Shown: positions 29,494-40,800 of the stretch, one piece after another
Layout: every line of letters starts with the position of its first letter
Numbering within the stretch: the first letter of the stretch is position 1
Source: Ampullaceana balthica
Lineage: Eukaryota > Mollusca > Gastropoda > Lymnaeidae
NCBI GenBank assembly: GCA_944989445.1
Contig: CALYLW010000057.1
Coordinates: 1-64,000 of the forward strand
Direction of reading: 5' to 3'
Length of the DNA: 64,000 nt
Notes under the pieces: model-generated
Told to the model about the DNA's origin: nothing
The model's database searches: none
Seen by the model: the letters and a program-made list of their open reading frames with translations, nothing else
Program-made: the position numbers and the translations under genes

Positions 29494-29931
29494 TTTTTCT
29501 CCAACTCTCTGGCCTTTCGTCGGGGTCTTTTCTCCTTCTCTCTGCCCCTTCTCTCACTCTCTTCCTCTCGCCATATAAAACATATGCTTTATTATTAAAT
29601 CTATATTCGTCAATAAAATAGTGCGTTCCATGGGTTGTTTCATTGTATTCTTCATAGTTTAAACTGCACCTTAAATTGATAAGCTAAGAGATTTATGTCA
29701 TATGGTGAGGTTCGCTCTGCAAGGAACACCTAGATGTAAAGCTCATCAAACCATGACTGCATTTCTTGGCATTCCGTGCAACTTTACTCTTGCATAGAAC
29801 AAAGAAATAGAACGACTGGAAATGTGTGAATGAATAAACGTCTTCCTAGCCCATTTTTCTCAGTATAATTATAATTTTACACAATATATATATATACACA
29901 TATATACACACATATATATATATTTATATTT

Positions 29932-30674
29932 TAGGGCTGCGGAATGTAACGATTAATTTCTCGAATAATCGTTAAAACATTGAACGATTAAAATTTGTTT
30001 AACGATTAAGTGACCCACCACGTATAAATGTACTGGAAGTAAAAAAGTAAAATATTTCGGCGGATAAATATAAACTAATTTCCGGACGATTACACGAACA
30101 TTTTGGTTTTAAACTTTTGACTGACTTGAATGTTCAAAATGTTGATAAAGGTTATTGTTTCCATTGAGAGAAATCGTTTGCCTACCATGCAATGTTCCCT
30201 CTAAGTCTAAGCTTTGTTGGTCCGTGTGCAAAGTTAAAAAAAACAACTCGTGTGCAAAGTTGCACAACGTCCATTTTTTTTTGCAATATTTTACAAAATT
30301 TGCTGCGCGGTGATTCTAAACTCCTGCGTGGCGTCGGTCAAATATCTGCGCAGCCGCGCTACTTAAAAGGAACATTGCTACCATGGTTCTCACATTTTGC
30401 TTACATTTCACCTGCAAACCAAACATCCACTACAGTATTAGAAACTTCAGCTGAGACAATCTATAAGACCCGCTCATCACTTGAACCAAATAATGTAAAT
30501 GCACTTGTCTGTTTGCGTTATTGGTTAAAAGATGTCATATAAAGAAGACATTCCAGTGTTATCTCGATTTTCGACAAGTATTTTAATACATTTTACCTAT
30601 GACACCATAAACTTCAATTTTTGGCTTTAATCAAAAGTTAACGATTAAATTTAAATTAATCGTTAACAGCCCTA
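29932..30674 (+). mobile_element. hAT relic (copy 2) with transposase C-terminal remnant
   Basis: Ends TAGGGCTGCGGAATGTAACG and, on the other strand, TAGGGCTGTTAACGATTAA. It lies in an AT microsatellite, so the TSD is unreadable. Around 30465-30540 it encodes TRSSLEPNNVNALVCLRYWL, the conserved C-terminal end of hAT transposases. A MITE is inserted at 30190-30377. Confidence 0.82.
30190..30377. mobile_element. GTTCCCTCTAAG-family MITE nested in hAT copy 2
   Basis: Ends CAATGTTCCCTCTAAG and, on the other strand, CAATGTTCCTTTTAAG. The 8-bp TSD CTACCATG is perfect (30182-30189, 30378-30385). The hAT copy at 35087 has the uninterrupted site (CTACCATGGTTCT at about 35314). Confidence 0.9.
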
Positions 30675-33600
30675 ATATATATATAATAAAAAATAAACTA
30701 AAATAATTTTAAAATCTCTTAATTAGTCCTGGTAGCCAAACATGAAACACGTGATCATCGAAGTAATTCAAGTCTTGTATTTCAAACATATACTTTCATA
30801 ATACTAAAGCTGGGTGAAGAGTTACTTTGAAATTATTGCTGCATGATAAAAGATAAATTAAGTCTTCTCCATCCCCTCTCCCATCACTCTTTCCGTGAAG
30901 CCAAATTAACAAAATTAATTAAAAATAAGAAGACAGGTAATTGTTCATTAAAATTCTTTTTTGCAAAACAAATAATTATTTCCGATTGGTAGACTAATTA
31001 AGGTTTTCATTTTTATTAACTTGTCTAAAAATATAAACAGAACAATGTAAAAAACAACAACAGCAACAAAAAACCAACAAACATTAGCAACAACCATCTT
31101 GTGTGCCTTCATTGTGACCAATTTACATAATGCCATGATTGGTGAGCTAATTCATCACTCACTTCAACATACTACGGTCCACTGAGTGGACACAATCAGC
31201 AAGTTGGCGTGAATGTTACCTGGACATGACAGGAGGAGAATTTAAAAAAACGGATTGTGTGTGGCGTATGGCATGGGATGGGCAAGTAAGTTTAGTAAGA
31301 CAGATAATATGCGAGTCGATCAAGGGGAAGGGAAGTAATTCATTTTTAACTCCCTTTGGCCTAATCCTTGCAGGAGTTCATCCCTGTCACAATTTCATTC
31401 AGAGCCACGATATTATGGTCCATTCGTGTCCTTTCATCGAATTGTTTACGCTTGACGACACCACGGGCAGGTGATTGTTGCTGGGAGAAAGATTGCTGAG
31501 CAGCACAAAGACTTTAATTTTAAGATTTGTTAACAAGGGGAGAAAAGCCTGATCTGGAATTAGAGTTATTATTCTCTGAAGGCGAACGGACTTGGTCAGA
31601 CATGGTGACCTGTTGAGATGTTGTTAGTAGCAGCAGCTGATGCGCACATCCTCCACTGAGTCAAAAATAGATTCTTTAAGTGACTTTAAAACATGGCAAT
31701 AGTAATATTGATAATAGATTATATATGCTTAAAAATGACGTCGTTATTTTGAATATTTGCATTAAGCGTTTTTCCTGTTCGCGTTGGTAAGTGCTGCCCG
31801 AACCAAACTTAGTAGGTGCCTTGAATTACAGCCCAGCTAAATAAACAGGAACATTAACATCCAGGTTGGGGTGGGGGGGCGCACCCTTCTGTCCACCATC
31901 CCCACCCCCCCAGTGCCTGCTTAGGTGTTGTTATTTGTAGTTTGAAGATGCAGTCCCTATGGTGAGAGACGTGTTGTGTTTACATTTTATGAGAAGGCAA
32001 TGACTTGACCTGGTATGAAACACGTGGTGTGTGAGGTGAACTGTAAGCGTGCCTGGTCAAGGACTGAGAGAATAGCTGGCTATAAATGTACGGTTCATGA
32101 GGCAACCGGGGTGGATTGCAGTGGATGGCAGACGAGCTGTTTAGATAGTTAATTGCACAGTTGATCACAGTGAATTGTATATAGTGATTAAAGACAGTTG
32201 TTAACCAGACCACAGTGTGTTAAAGCCTTGTCACTTGACCAGCCACAAGTTCTATTACACCTATCATGAGACGCATACAGTTTCTCAGTTTCCATAAGTA
32301 ACATATCTGGAGACTCTCACGAGGGAATGCTGAGAAATGAGGTATGTTTAAAACAATAATCATTCATCAAATTGTCTTATTTTGTTTATTACACGTGGCC
32401 TAGAATATGCCCGTAACATAGAAACAACAAGCCTGTCACATCTGATTAACATAATTTTGTGACGTAAGGTCACGTGTACAAGAGACGCGGGAAGAAAGGA
32501 GCATTTCTATTGGTTGAAAGCGTTGGGCGAACAGTTGTGTGTAGACTTCCGACAGGGAAGCATGTATAATGAATAACTCAAGATTTCCACGTTATATTAC
32601 CTCAAATGATTCTTATGTGTACAATATATATGTATATTAAAGTTGTTTTGGATAAACGAATTCTTCAGTGAATTATTGTGCACAAGATTAATTACTGTGA
32701 GAACGCCTACATAAAAGAGAAATATAAAGTTATCGTTACAAAGCCCAGAACATCTGCCTGCTGAACGTTGTTTGTTTGAACTTACTGTGTAATTTGAATT
32801 TGTCGGACCAACGCTCTGATCCTAGCGACCAACTCTCTACATATTTAGATGATTATTATCTTCAACTTCAACACATTTATTGCTTTAGAGCTGTATAAGC
32901 AAATATCTAAGAATTTATTCTAACAAAATTTATAAACACAACCATTCATTTAGCTTTTGTGTGACAATTTTTCTTTTGCAGATAAAATTATTTCAGAAGT
33001 TTTTTTAAGTTTATGTTTACATGAAACTTCAGTCTAAAAAATTTTTTATTTCACAAATGACAGATAGGAACGTGTGACGTTCATACCTTAAGTAGTCATT
33101 ATTCATAGAAAAATATGTTTCTATTTATGGTTTATGATGACGTGTCTTTATGTTACTATCTCCCCTTGTTTATAGTGAGTTGTCTGTGTGTAACAACATT
33201 AACTTTTTATTATAAGACCTGCATGGCTAGAGAAAACTTACGCCATATTTATAATCCCCCCGACATACAAGAACTCTTGACAACAACACATATTAACCAT
33301 AACTCAAACGTGTTTACATTTTTAAAAAATTACCAAATAATAAGTTTATTATGGACTTTTTTCCGGGAGGCAAATCATGGCAAAACATAAAATGACAAAA
33401 TATCGTCGTGTCAAACCTTTTGTTGACGAGAGTAAGTAGATCAACAAGAATTGTGCATATTACATCATCGGAGCGATCAAAGCAACGGGTAAGCACAAAT
33501 TAATAAACTTAAATACACACCCTAATCAGGCGCGCAAAATAAAAGTGTGCATTAATAATGACGAACAATTACAATTCACAAGCATAATGCGCCTGCATAT

Positions 33601-33773
33601 TTCTTTCCTTTCATCCAATAACCAGACCTTAGACACATTGAAAACATTTTTTAAACTAGTAATATTAAAGTTGGTTCATTTTAAGCATCAATAGCCTCGT
33701 CATGCACTCACGCTTCGAACTTTCAAGTGGCACCATAACTCAAAGAATATGACATGTACATAATAAGCCTGTA
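30675..33773. other. Non-coding stretch
   Basis: No exon recognised. It contains a potential cruciform at about 31866-31912 (GGGGTGGGGGGGCGCACC against CCCCACCCCCCC). Open frames near 31226 and 33115 have no family features. Confidence 0.4.
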
Positions 33774-33933
33774 TATACTCGTTCTATAGCCCGTTCGTGC
33801 ATAAGCCGACCCCCCCCCCACACTCTTTTGCAAGAGAAAAGTATTAAAAGGGTGTAACCGGCTCGCAAGCCGACCCCCCAACTTTTCCCCCTAGATTTTA
33901 TTTCCAATAAAGGTCGGCTTTAGAACGAGTGTA
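33774..33933. mobile_element. Small TIR element (about 157 bp)
   Basis: Ends TATACTCGTTCTATAG and, on the other strand, TACACTCGTTCTAAAG. Internal AAGCCGACC repeats occur in direct and inverted form. The terminal TA may be the TSD (Tc1/mariner-like), an inference. Confidence 0.65.
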
Positions 33934-35086
33934 CAAGGTACATGTAGATAGATCAAAACACTTTCAGAAAAGAATGAACTCAAATGATTGTCAAAGTTCA
34001 CAGTCAATGTACTGTTCCCAGCTCACAACACACTTTGTACACATAACACGGCTGCGGCTGGATCATCACAAGTTTTATACAATGCAATATGGTCACACGT
34101 CATTGATTTGTCAATGTATTTTAATTAAATTACCGACAACCTGCCAGTCATACACGAATTTAAATAATAAATATTAAAGTAAAATTTCACCAAAAAAAAA
34201 GGCTTATCTGCCTGTCAGCCTATATGAAATATTATATAACATAATAAGAAACAAATCTGTATTTCATCAAATAAATCAATAGTCTTGCCTACTTGGCACA
34301 TTGACATGGTAATAAACATACAATTTCGGCTTGGCATTCATTTATAATATCGAGGCCTGCATTTGCAGAATCCAGGTATGAGACACACACAAATATAAGA
34401 AATAATAAAATTTAAAAAAACACCATACCTTACACACTCACAATTGTGACGTTAATTCAGAAACTCCCTCTCTCATATGTCTCGTGTTGGAAATTGAAGA
34501 GGGTGACGAGTAATACTGTTTATGAAACTAATGTTAAACAAGCGATGGTAACATAGATGATAAATGAAGTGATACATATATAGTATGATGACGTTGTATT
34601 AGAGTATACTACATGGTATATCAAGGCAGATTTGTTTTCAATTCAATATGAATCAAAGTAAAAATGTTGCATAACTCTAGATGCATGTGATTTTGTGTTG
34701 TAAAAAAACGACATAGTTTAAAGTGCACTGTAACCGTGGGTCTCAGTCTAATGATCATGGGGTTGAATCTCGATAGTTTGTGAAATAGAAAAAGAAAATA
34801 AGGAAAAGGGGTGGGGGGTAGGGATCAAATACAAAATGAATCTGAAATAAATGTATTATATTATTTTATACAGATAAAGTGTGAAATAAACTTGTTTTAT
34901 ATAAGGAGGACCAGAAGTACCCAGTTATTCAGGAGGACATTTCCCAAGATACAACTGACAAACACCCAGTAGTCGTTTGATACTTTTAATTTTTTTTTCA
35001 TGCCGGCTATTTGTTGAATTTCTTAGCTATGTTATTTAACAGATTGGCTTAGGCCTTGGGTTGGGGGAAATGTTTATATTTATAAT
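33934..35086. other. Non-coding stretch
   Basis: AT-rich. No recognised gene, RNA or transposon. Confidence 0.4.
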
Positions 35087-35805
35087 TACGGCTGCGGAAA
35101 TTAACGATTAATTTCTCGATTAATCGTCCAATCACTTACAAATTATTGGAGGTCAAAAAGTTAAAAAAATAAAATAAAAAAATAGCGGCCGCAATAACAA
35201 ATTTCCTGACGAGTACACGAACATTTTGGTTTTAAACTATTGACTGGCGGAAATGTTCAAAATGTTGATACAGTTTATTGTATCCATTGTGAGAAATCGT
35301 TTGCCTACCAACTACCATGGTTCTAACACTTCGCCTACTTATCAAACCAAATGAAAAGCGTATTAAGCTAATGGCAGTAATGGAGTCTGACTCAGAGACA
35401 GAAAATGACGACAGCTCTTCTGATGAATTACTGTGTTACAAAATGGAGATGAAAGTTCCTGAATCCATTAACCCTCTACAATGGTGGAAACTTAATGAAC
35501 ACGGATATCCAATGTCATTCCTTGCCAAGACCGTTTGTGCATACCAGTCACCTCAGTTCCATGTGAATGATTGTTCAGCTCGGCTGGTTATATTGTCAAT
35601 TAGACCCGCTCATCACTTGAAACAAATAATGTCAACACACTTGTCTTTTTGCGTAAATGGTTCAAGGATTACATATAAAGGAGACATTCCAATGTTATTT
35701 AGATTTTCAACAAGAACGTTTAATAATTGTTACTTACGACATCATAAATTTAAATGTTTGACTTTAATGTAAATCATGTAAATTGACGATTAATTAGGAT
35801 TAGGA
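35087..35805 (+). pseudogene. hAT relic (copy 3) with broken transposase C-terminus
   Basis: It begins TACGGCTGCGGAAATTAACG like copy 2 and ends in a decayed terminus. From about 35317 it encodes MAVMESDSETENDDSSSDEL and then INPLQWWKLNEHGYP, followed by a frameshift. In another frame come the CSARLVILSI and SSLE-like blocks. P-L-x-W-W-K and the later dimerisation segment are hallmarks of the hAT transposase C-terminus. The N-terminal zinc finger and catalytic core are missing. This copy lacks the MITE found in copies 1 and 2. Confidence 0.8.
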
Positions 35806-37832
35806 TTAGCCTGTGCCAACTGCCCCGATGCCAAGTCGTTGTTACGCCTCTGTGCGTGCGCACCAACATATTTTTAGCACAGATACCATAACCGTCCTCT
35901 ATCACCGAAAGCTTACTCCCTCTTTGTATATGGACAATTATTGTTTAATGGAAGCTTTCATTCTTACCCACAATGTATTACTAGATAGAGAATTATATAT
36001 AATGGTGACAAGTGATGGGTTGTTTGGGGGGGGGGTAGGGGGGCTTGGTATAGATTGTTCCTCTCTATATACATAATGGCGGGACTGTCCTTTGAATAGA
36101 TCTTTTACTCAACAACATTAAATTGTGATTTTACAAACATGAATTTGTTATTTAAACTAACCCAGGGCCCAGTGCTTAATACTCTTACAATCTTAGGAAT
36201 TAGTGACCTTAAGAACACTCGTTTTACAAACACGCTCATGCTCCAAACACACACGTGTTACAAACACGCATGTTAAAAACACACAAGTGTTACAAACACG
36301 TACATGTTACAAAACACATATGTTACAAACAAACAAGTAAATTAAAGTTAAACGATCTTGCAATCATACCTTCAGGCTGACACACAGCCCCCCCCCACCC
36401 TAAAGTCTAGTTGAAATGAAAACATCATAATGTGACCATGTCAAAGGGCAGATTGAACAGGTGGATGACATGTCATCGTTAGGTCTGATAGATTAGCCCC
36501 CCCCTCCCAGGCAATTAAACCATCGAGCCCCCTATCACCCTAGTGTTTGGTGGGGGGGATAATGTTAACAAATTATTTAAAATGTCAAGAACAGTCATTT
36601 TTCTTTTGTGATTGACACATAGAAAATTAGTTTAATGGTAAATAAATTGTAATTATATAAATTGATGTAGTTTTAAAGCGAAAGAATAAATCAATAAATA
36701 ATTCATTATCAAAAGTTGAGTCACTTTGCACTAAAAAAAGGGACACAAATAAATTGAATTAATTTACCATTATGAAAGTGGAAGAAAGCTACAACACCTA
36801 ATAGAAGTAAGTCTTTACAACTTTCTTTATCTACTTCTCTCTACAAAATTTTTTTGGCACATCTAATTGGTTACAAGTTCAATTGTCCAGTTGAGGAAAA
36901 TAAAAAAAATAGTAACAAATTTTTTTTTCCTGTGATGTGTATCCTTAGCTAAGTCATATAACAGGCGGAAATTTAATGGCTGGAGTTGGTTTGTAGATTC
37001 TACTCTCGTAGAAGTTGAATGTGAATGTTTGTGATGAATTTATTAACATTTCAGGTCAAATAGTCTATTAGGACTGCATTTTTTGTTTCAATAAGCATAA
37101 AAATAGATATGTGATTAAAATAAAACACATATTCATAAAGATGAAAGAACTCTTGATACACGATTCAAATAAAGTCCATTTCATATTCTATGTTCAAATA
37201 CACGTTTTCACACCATGACTAATATACGTTTTTTAAAGGAGTCTATAAATTACTTTTCGTCATGTTTTCTATTTTAGTTGACTGTTTGTAGATTGGAGTC
37301 TGTTGATACTTGAAATAAAACAACTTTAAACTTCAACTTCATCATTACGCACTGCAGTCAGGACTTGAGACTCTCCCAGTTTGAGAATCCTTGAAAGCGC
37401 CATCAAAAAAATGTATTTACTAAGGATGAAAATAAAAGATCTCCAGTCCATTGAAATACTGATACTGACAAAGAGGGCAGTCAAAAGTCAGGTGCGCCCC
37501 CCCTCCCCCCATCGCTGTGGGGATTTGGGGAGATATTTTTGTCTATTGTTTGCAGCGTCAGTTTACACTTTACACTATGAAGCTTTGTGATAAAACATTT
37601 GTTTGTGGCGCCCCCTGGTGAGTGGAGGGTAGGGGTGACCACCCCCAGGTAACGTGTGTCTGTGAAGAGTCCCGTGGTGCCTAATTCCAAACATCGTCTG
37701 TATCCCAGCGGGCGTCTTGTCTTGTCTGTAGTAGGGGCGAGTTTCAGGGGAACTGGTTTCAGAGGAGCGCCTTACATGCGCACAATGGGGAAAGGATTCG
37801 GTGTACACAGTGGGTACTTGGTTTCTTTAGGT
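35806..37832. other. Non-coding stretch, partly protocadherin 3' region
   Basis: It includes G9-10 runs (36029 region), a CACATGTTACAAACAC repeat cluster (36236-36330) and, towards 37500-37832, GC-rich sequence downstream of the proposed protocadherin stop (its 3' UTR). On the - strand, 37575-37808 can be read as a proline/histidine-rich frame (PAGIQTMFGIRHHGTLHRHT). No acceptor in the right phase was found for it. Confidence 0.35.
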
Positions 37833-37844
37833 TCAAACGTTCAT
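37833..37844 (-). CDS. Possible protocadherin exon 3 (MNV, stop)
   Basis: Acceptor TTTTACATTTCCAG, then ATG AAC GTT TGA in phase with exon 2, giving the C-terminus DVSVLKMNV. Very short coding part, so tentative; the rest of the exon would be 3' UTR. Confidence 0.4.
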   Translation of the reverse strand: MNV

Positions 37845-40800
37845 CTGGAAATGTAAAAGAAACAAATCAGCTGTGTTACTGTTACATGGAATGTGATGCT
37901 AGGTGGGGGCATTTAATGATGGCCACGATAAAACAAAACAGGATCATGGCAAGTCTAAAGAAATTCAGTTTAGCGGTACAAATGCAGGTCCATGGGGGCT
38001 TTTCACGCTTTAGGGAGGGGGAGAAGGGGGGCGTCATACGGCAAACAGCCCCCGACTCAATACTATGTACACAGGACATTTAATTACATCAAATGTGTAT
38101 GTAACTAAACCTTTTCATTAATACTAGGGGGCTGGGAGGTGCTAGGCCCCACGATATTAGGTTCACCTCTATGGGCTGGGAGGTGCTAGGCCCCACGATA
38201 TTAGGTTCACCTCTATAACAAAAATGATGTGTATATAATCCTTTAAAATATTTGCCCTGTGTAATCCGGGCAATATTTCTTCAACCGTTTAGAGAAAGGA
38301 AAATGGAGGGGGTTAAAATATTCAGCAGCTTAATCCAGTTAGCGTGATAAACAAAATGTCTCCAACTTGTCTTCACACCTTTTAGGTGAACAAAATACAT
38401 AATATAGATATGGCAGTGAACAAATTAGGCAATACGGCATCATGATATAGTGCTATACGTCTTCTCTTTTCGAATCATTTTAAGTGTTAAGCCATCCGTT
38501 GACATATAGGGGCCAACAGTCAAACTTTAGAGTCTAACAGACAAAGCCCTCTCCCGAAGGTGAGTGTTTGGGTCCAAGGCCAGACTCAAGTACCAAAGAC
38601 GGCTTTTAATGAGTGTGTAACCCTGTAGTGCGGTGGTTTGTATCTGATGGTAACCGGGGGGGGGGATTCTTCAAACGGACAAAAAATGGACCATCTACTC
38701 AACTAACAACGGGACTTTAAAATAGCACACAAGCTGGGCGACTATACTTTAATAAAGGGTTTGTTTTTTCAGTGTGGGGCTAGGATAGGATAGGTTACCG
38801 TTCTTGACTATTTCATCTTGATTTCCGTGTTATTTGTAAGGTAGTGGACAATTGACCGCATTAATAGTTAATTTTAATTCCTTTAGAAAGAAATACGGAG
38901 CGATTTATTTCTAGAACTAAAAAAAATTAAATCTTGAGGCTAAAATAAATCAAATATAATTAAAATTTCGAGCATTGGGTGTCCAAAAGTGGTTTGTTCA
39001 ACTAATAGTACCTGCCACAGGTCTGACTTTCTATACATAATACAACCACAGGTAATAGTACCTGCCACAGGTCTGACTTTCTATATATAATACAGTCACA
39101 GCTAATAGTACCTGCTACAGGTCTGCCATACTATACCTACAGTCACAGCTAATAGTACCTGCTACAGACAGGTCTGCTACACTATACATACAGCCACAGC
39201 TAATAGTACCTGCTACAGGTCTGACTTTCAATACATAATACAACCACAGGTAATAGTACCTGCTACAGGTCTGCCATACTATACATACAGCCACAGCTAA
39301 TAGTACCTGCTACAGGTCGCCATTCCATACATACAGTAACAGCTAATAGTACCTGCTACAGGTCTGCTACACTATACATACAGCCACAGCTAATAGTACC
39401 TGCTACAGGTCTGACTTTCTATACATAATACAGTCACAGCTAATAGTACCTGCTACAGGTCTGCTACACTATACATACAGCCACAGCTAATAGTACCTGG
39501 TACATAATCTATACCAGTGCTTCTCAAACTTTTTAGCATGGTGGACCGGCAGAAATTTTTCCATTGCGCCAGGGACCGGTGCACTATTTACCCTGTAGTG
39601 ACGTGGTAGCGAAGTATAATTTATTTATTTCATTTTATGTGCTCATTGCGGAAAAAATGACATTTTCTATAAGGTAGCATTAATGGTTGCAAATGGAGGA
39701 TTATAATTATATTTTTCTGGCAGTTCTTGATTACTTCTGCGGAATGGGGGGTGGCGGTTAGCTCACCGACCGGCACCGGTCCACGGACCATCCCTTTGAA
39801 AAGCATTGTTCTATACAACCTCCACCATGCAAGTGATGCAGCCTTATATAGCAGATATTATTGACATGATTCTAAGTTCCAAGTATGCATCTTTCCAATA
39901 AGCACTAATAATTAATTTGAATAACTTTGCGAAAAGGCTAACGTCAAATCCCCAGCAGGGAGTGGATGGGGTCAGTGTCAGCCCTCACCTTCAACACGGA
40001 GACGTCTAGTTCGCTGCCCCCGTGACCGCTGTCGCTGGTCTCCACAGACGAGCTGCTGCATAGATCAGTGTCGTGGCTGGCTGATCCTGGCCTGGGCTGA
40101 GGGAAAGAGACGAGTATTACATTACAATCTAAGAAAAGTGTTAAAATATTGTCTGAGACGAGTGTTATATTATAATCTAAGACAAGTGTTAAAATATTAT
40201 CTGAGACGAGTGTTATATTATAATCTGAGACAATTGTTATATTATAATCTGAGACAATTGTTATATTATAATCTGAGACAATTGTTATATTATAATCTGA
40301 GACGAGTGTTATATTATAATCTGAGACAATTGTTATAGTATAATCTGAGACGAGTGTTATATTATAATCTGAGACAATTGTTATATTATAATCTGAGACA
40401 ATTGTTATATTATAATCTGAGACGAGTGTTATATTATAATCTGAGACGAGTGTTATATTATAATCTGAGACGAGTGTTATATTATAATCTGAGACGAGTG
40501 TTATATTATAATCTGAGACGAGTGTTATATTATAATCTGAGACGAGTGTTATATTATAATCTGAGACGAGTGTTATATTATAATCTGAGACGAGTGTTAT
40601 ATTATAATCTGAGACAATTGTTATATTATAATCTGAGACAATTGTTATATTATAATCTGAGACAATTGTTATATTATAATCTGAGACAATTGTTATATTA
40701 TAATCTGAGACAATTGTTATATTATAATCTGAGACAATTGTTATATTATAATCTGAGACAATTGTTATATTATAATCTGAGACAATTGTTATATTATAAT

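Noticed and set aside
34725..34790. Possible tRNA (GGTTGAATCTC resembles a T-loop)
   Set aside because: No matching acceptor, D or anticodon stems could be drawn.
37575..37808. Pro/His-rich - strand frame as a further protocadherin tail exon
   Set aside because: A TAA lies upstream in frame and no acceptor gives the right phase after exon 2; kept only as a note.
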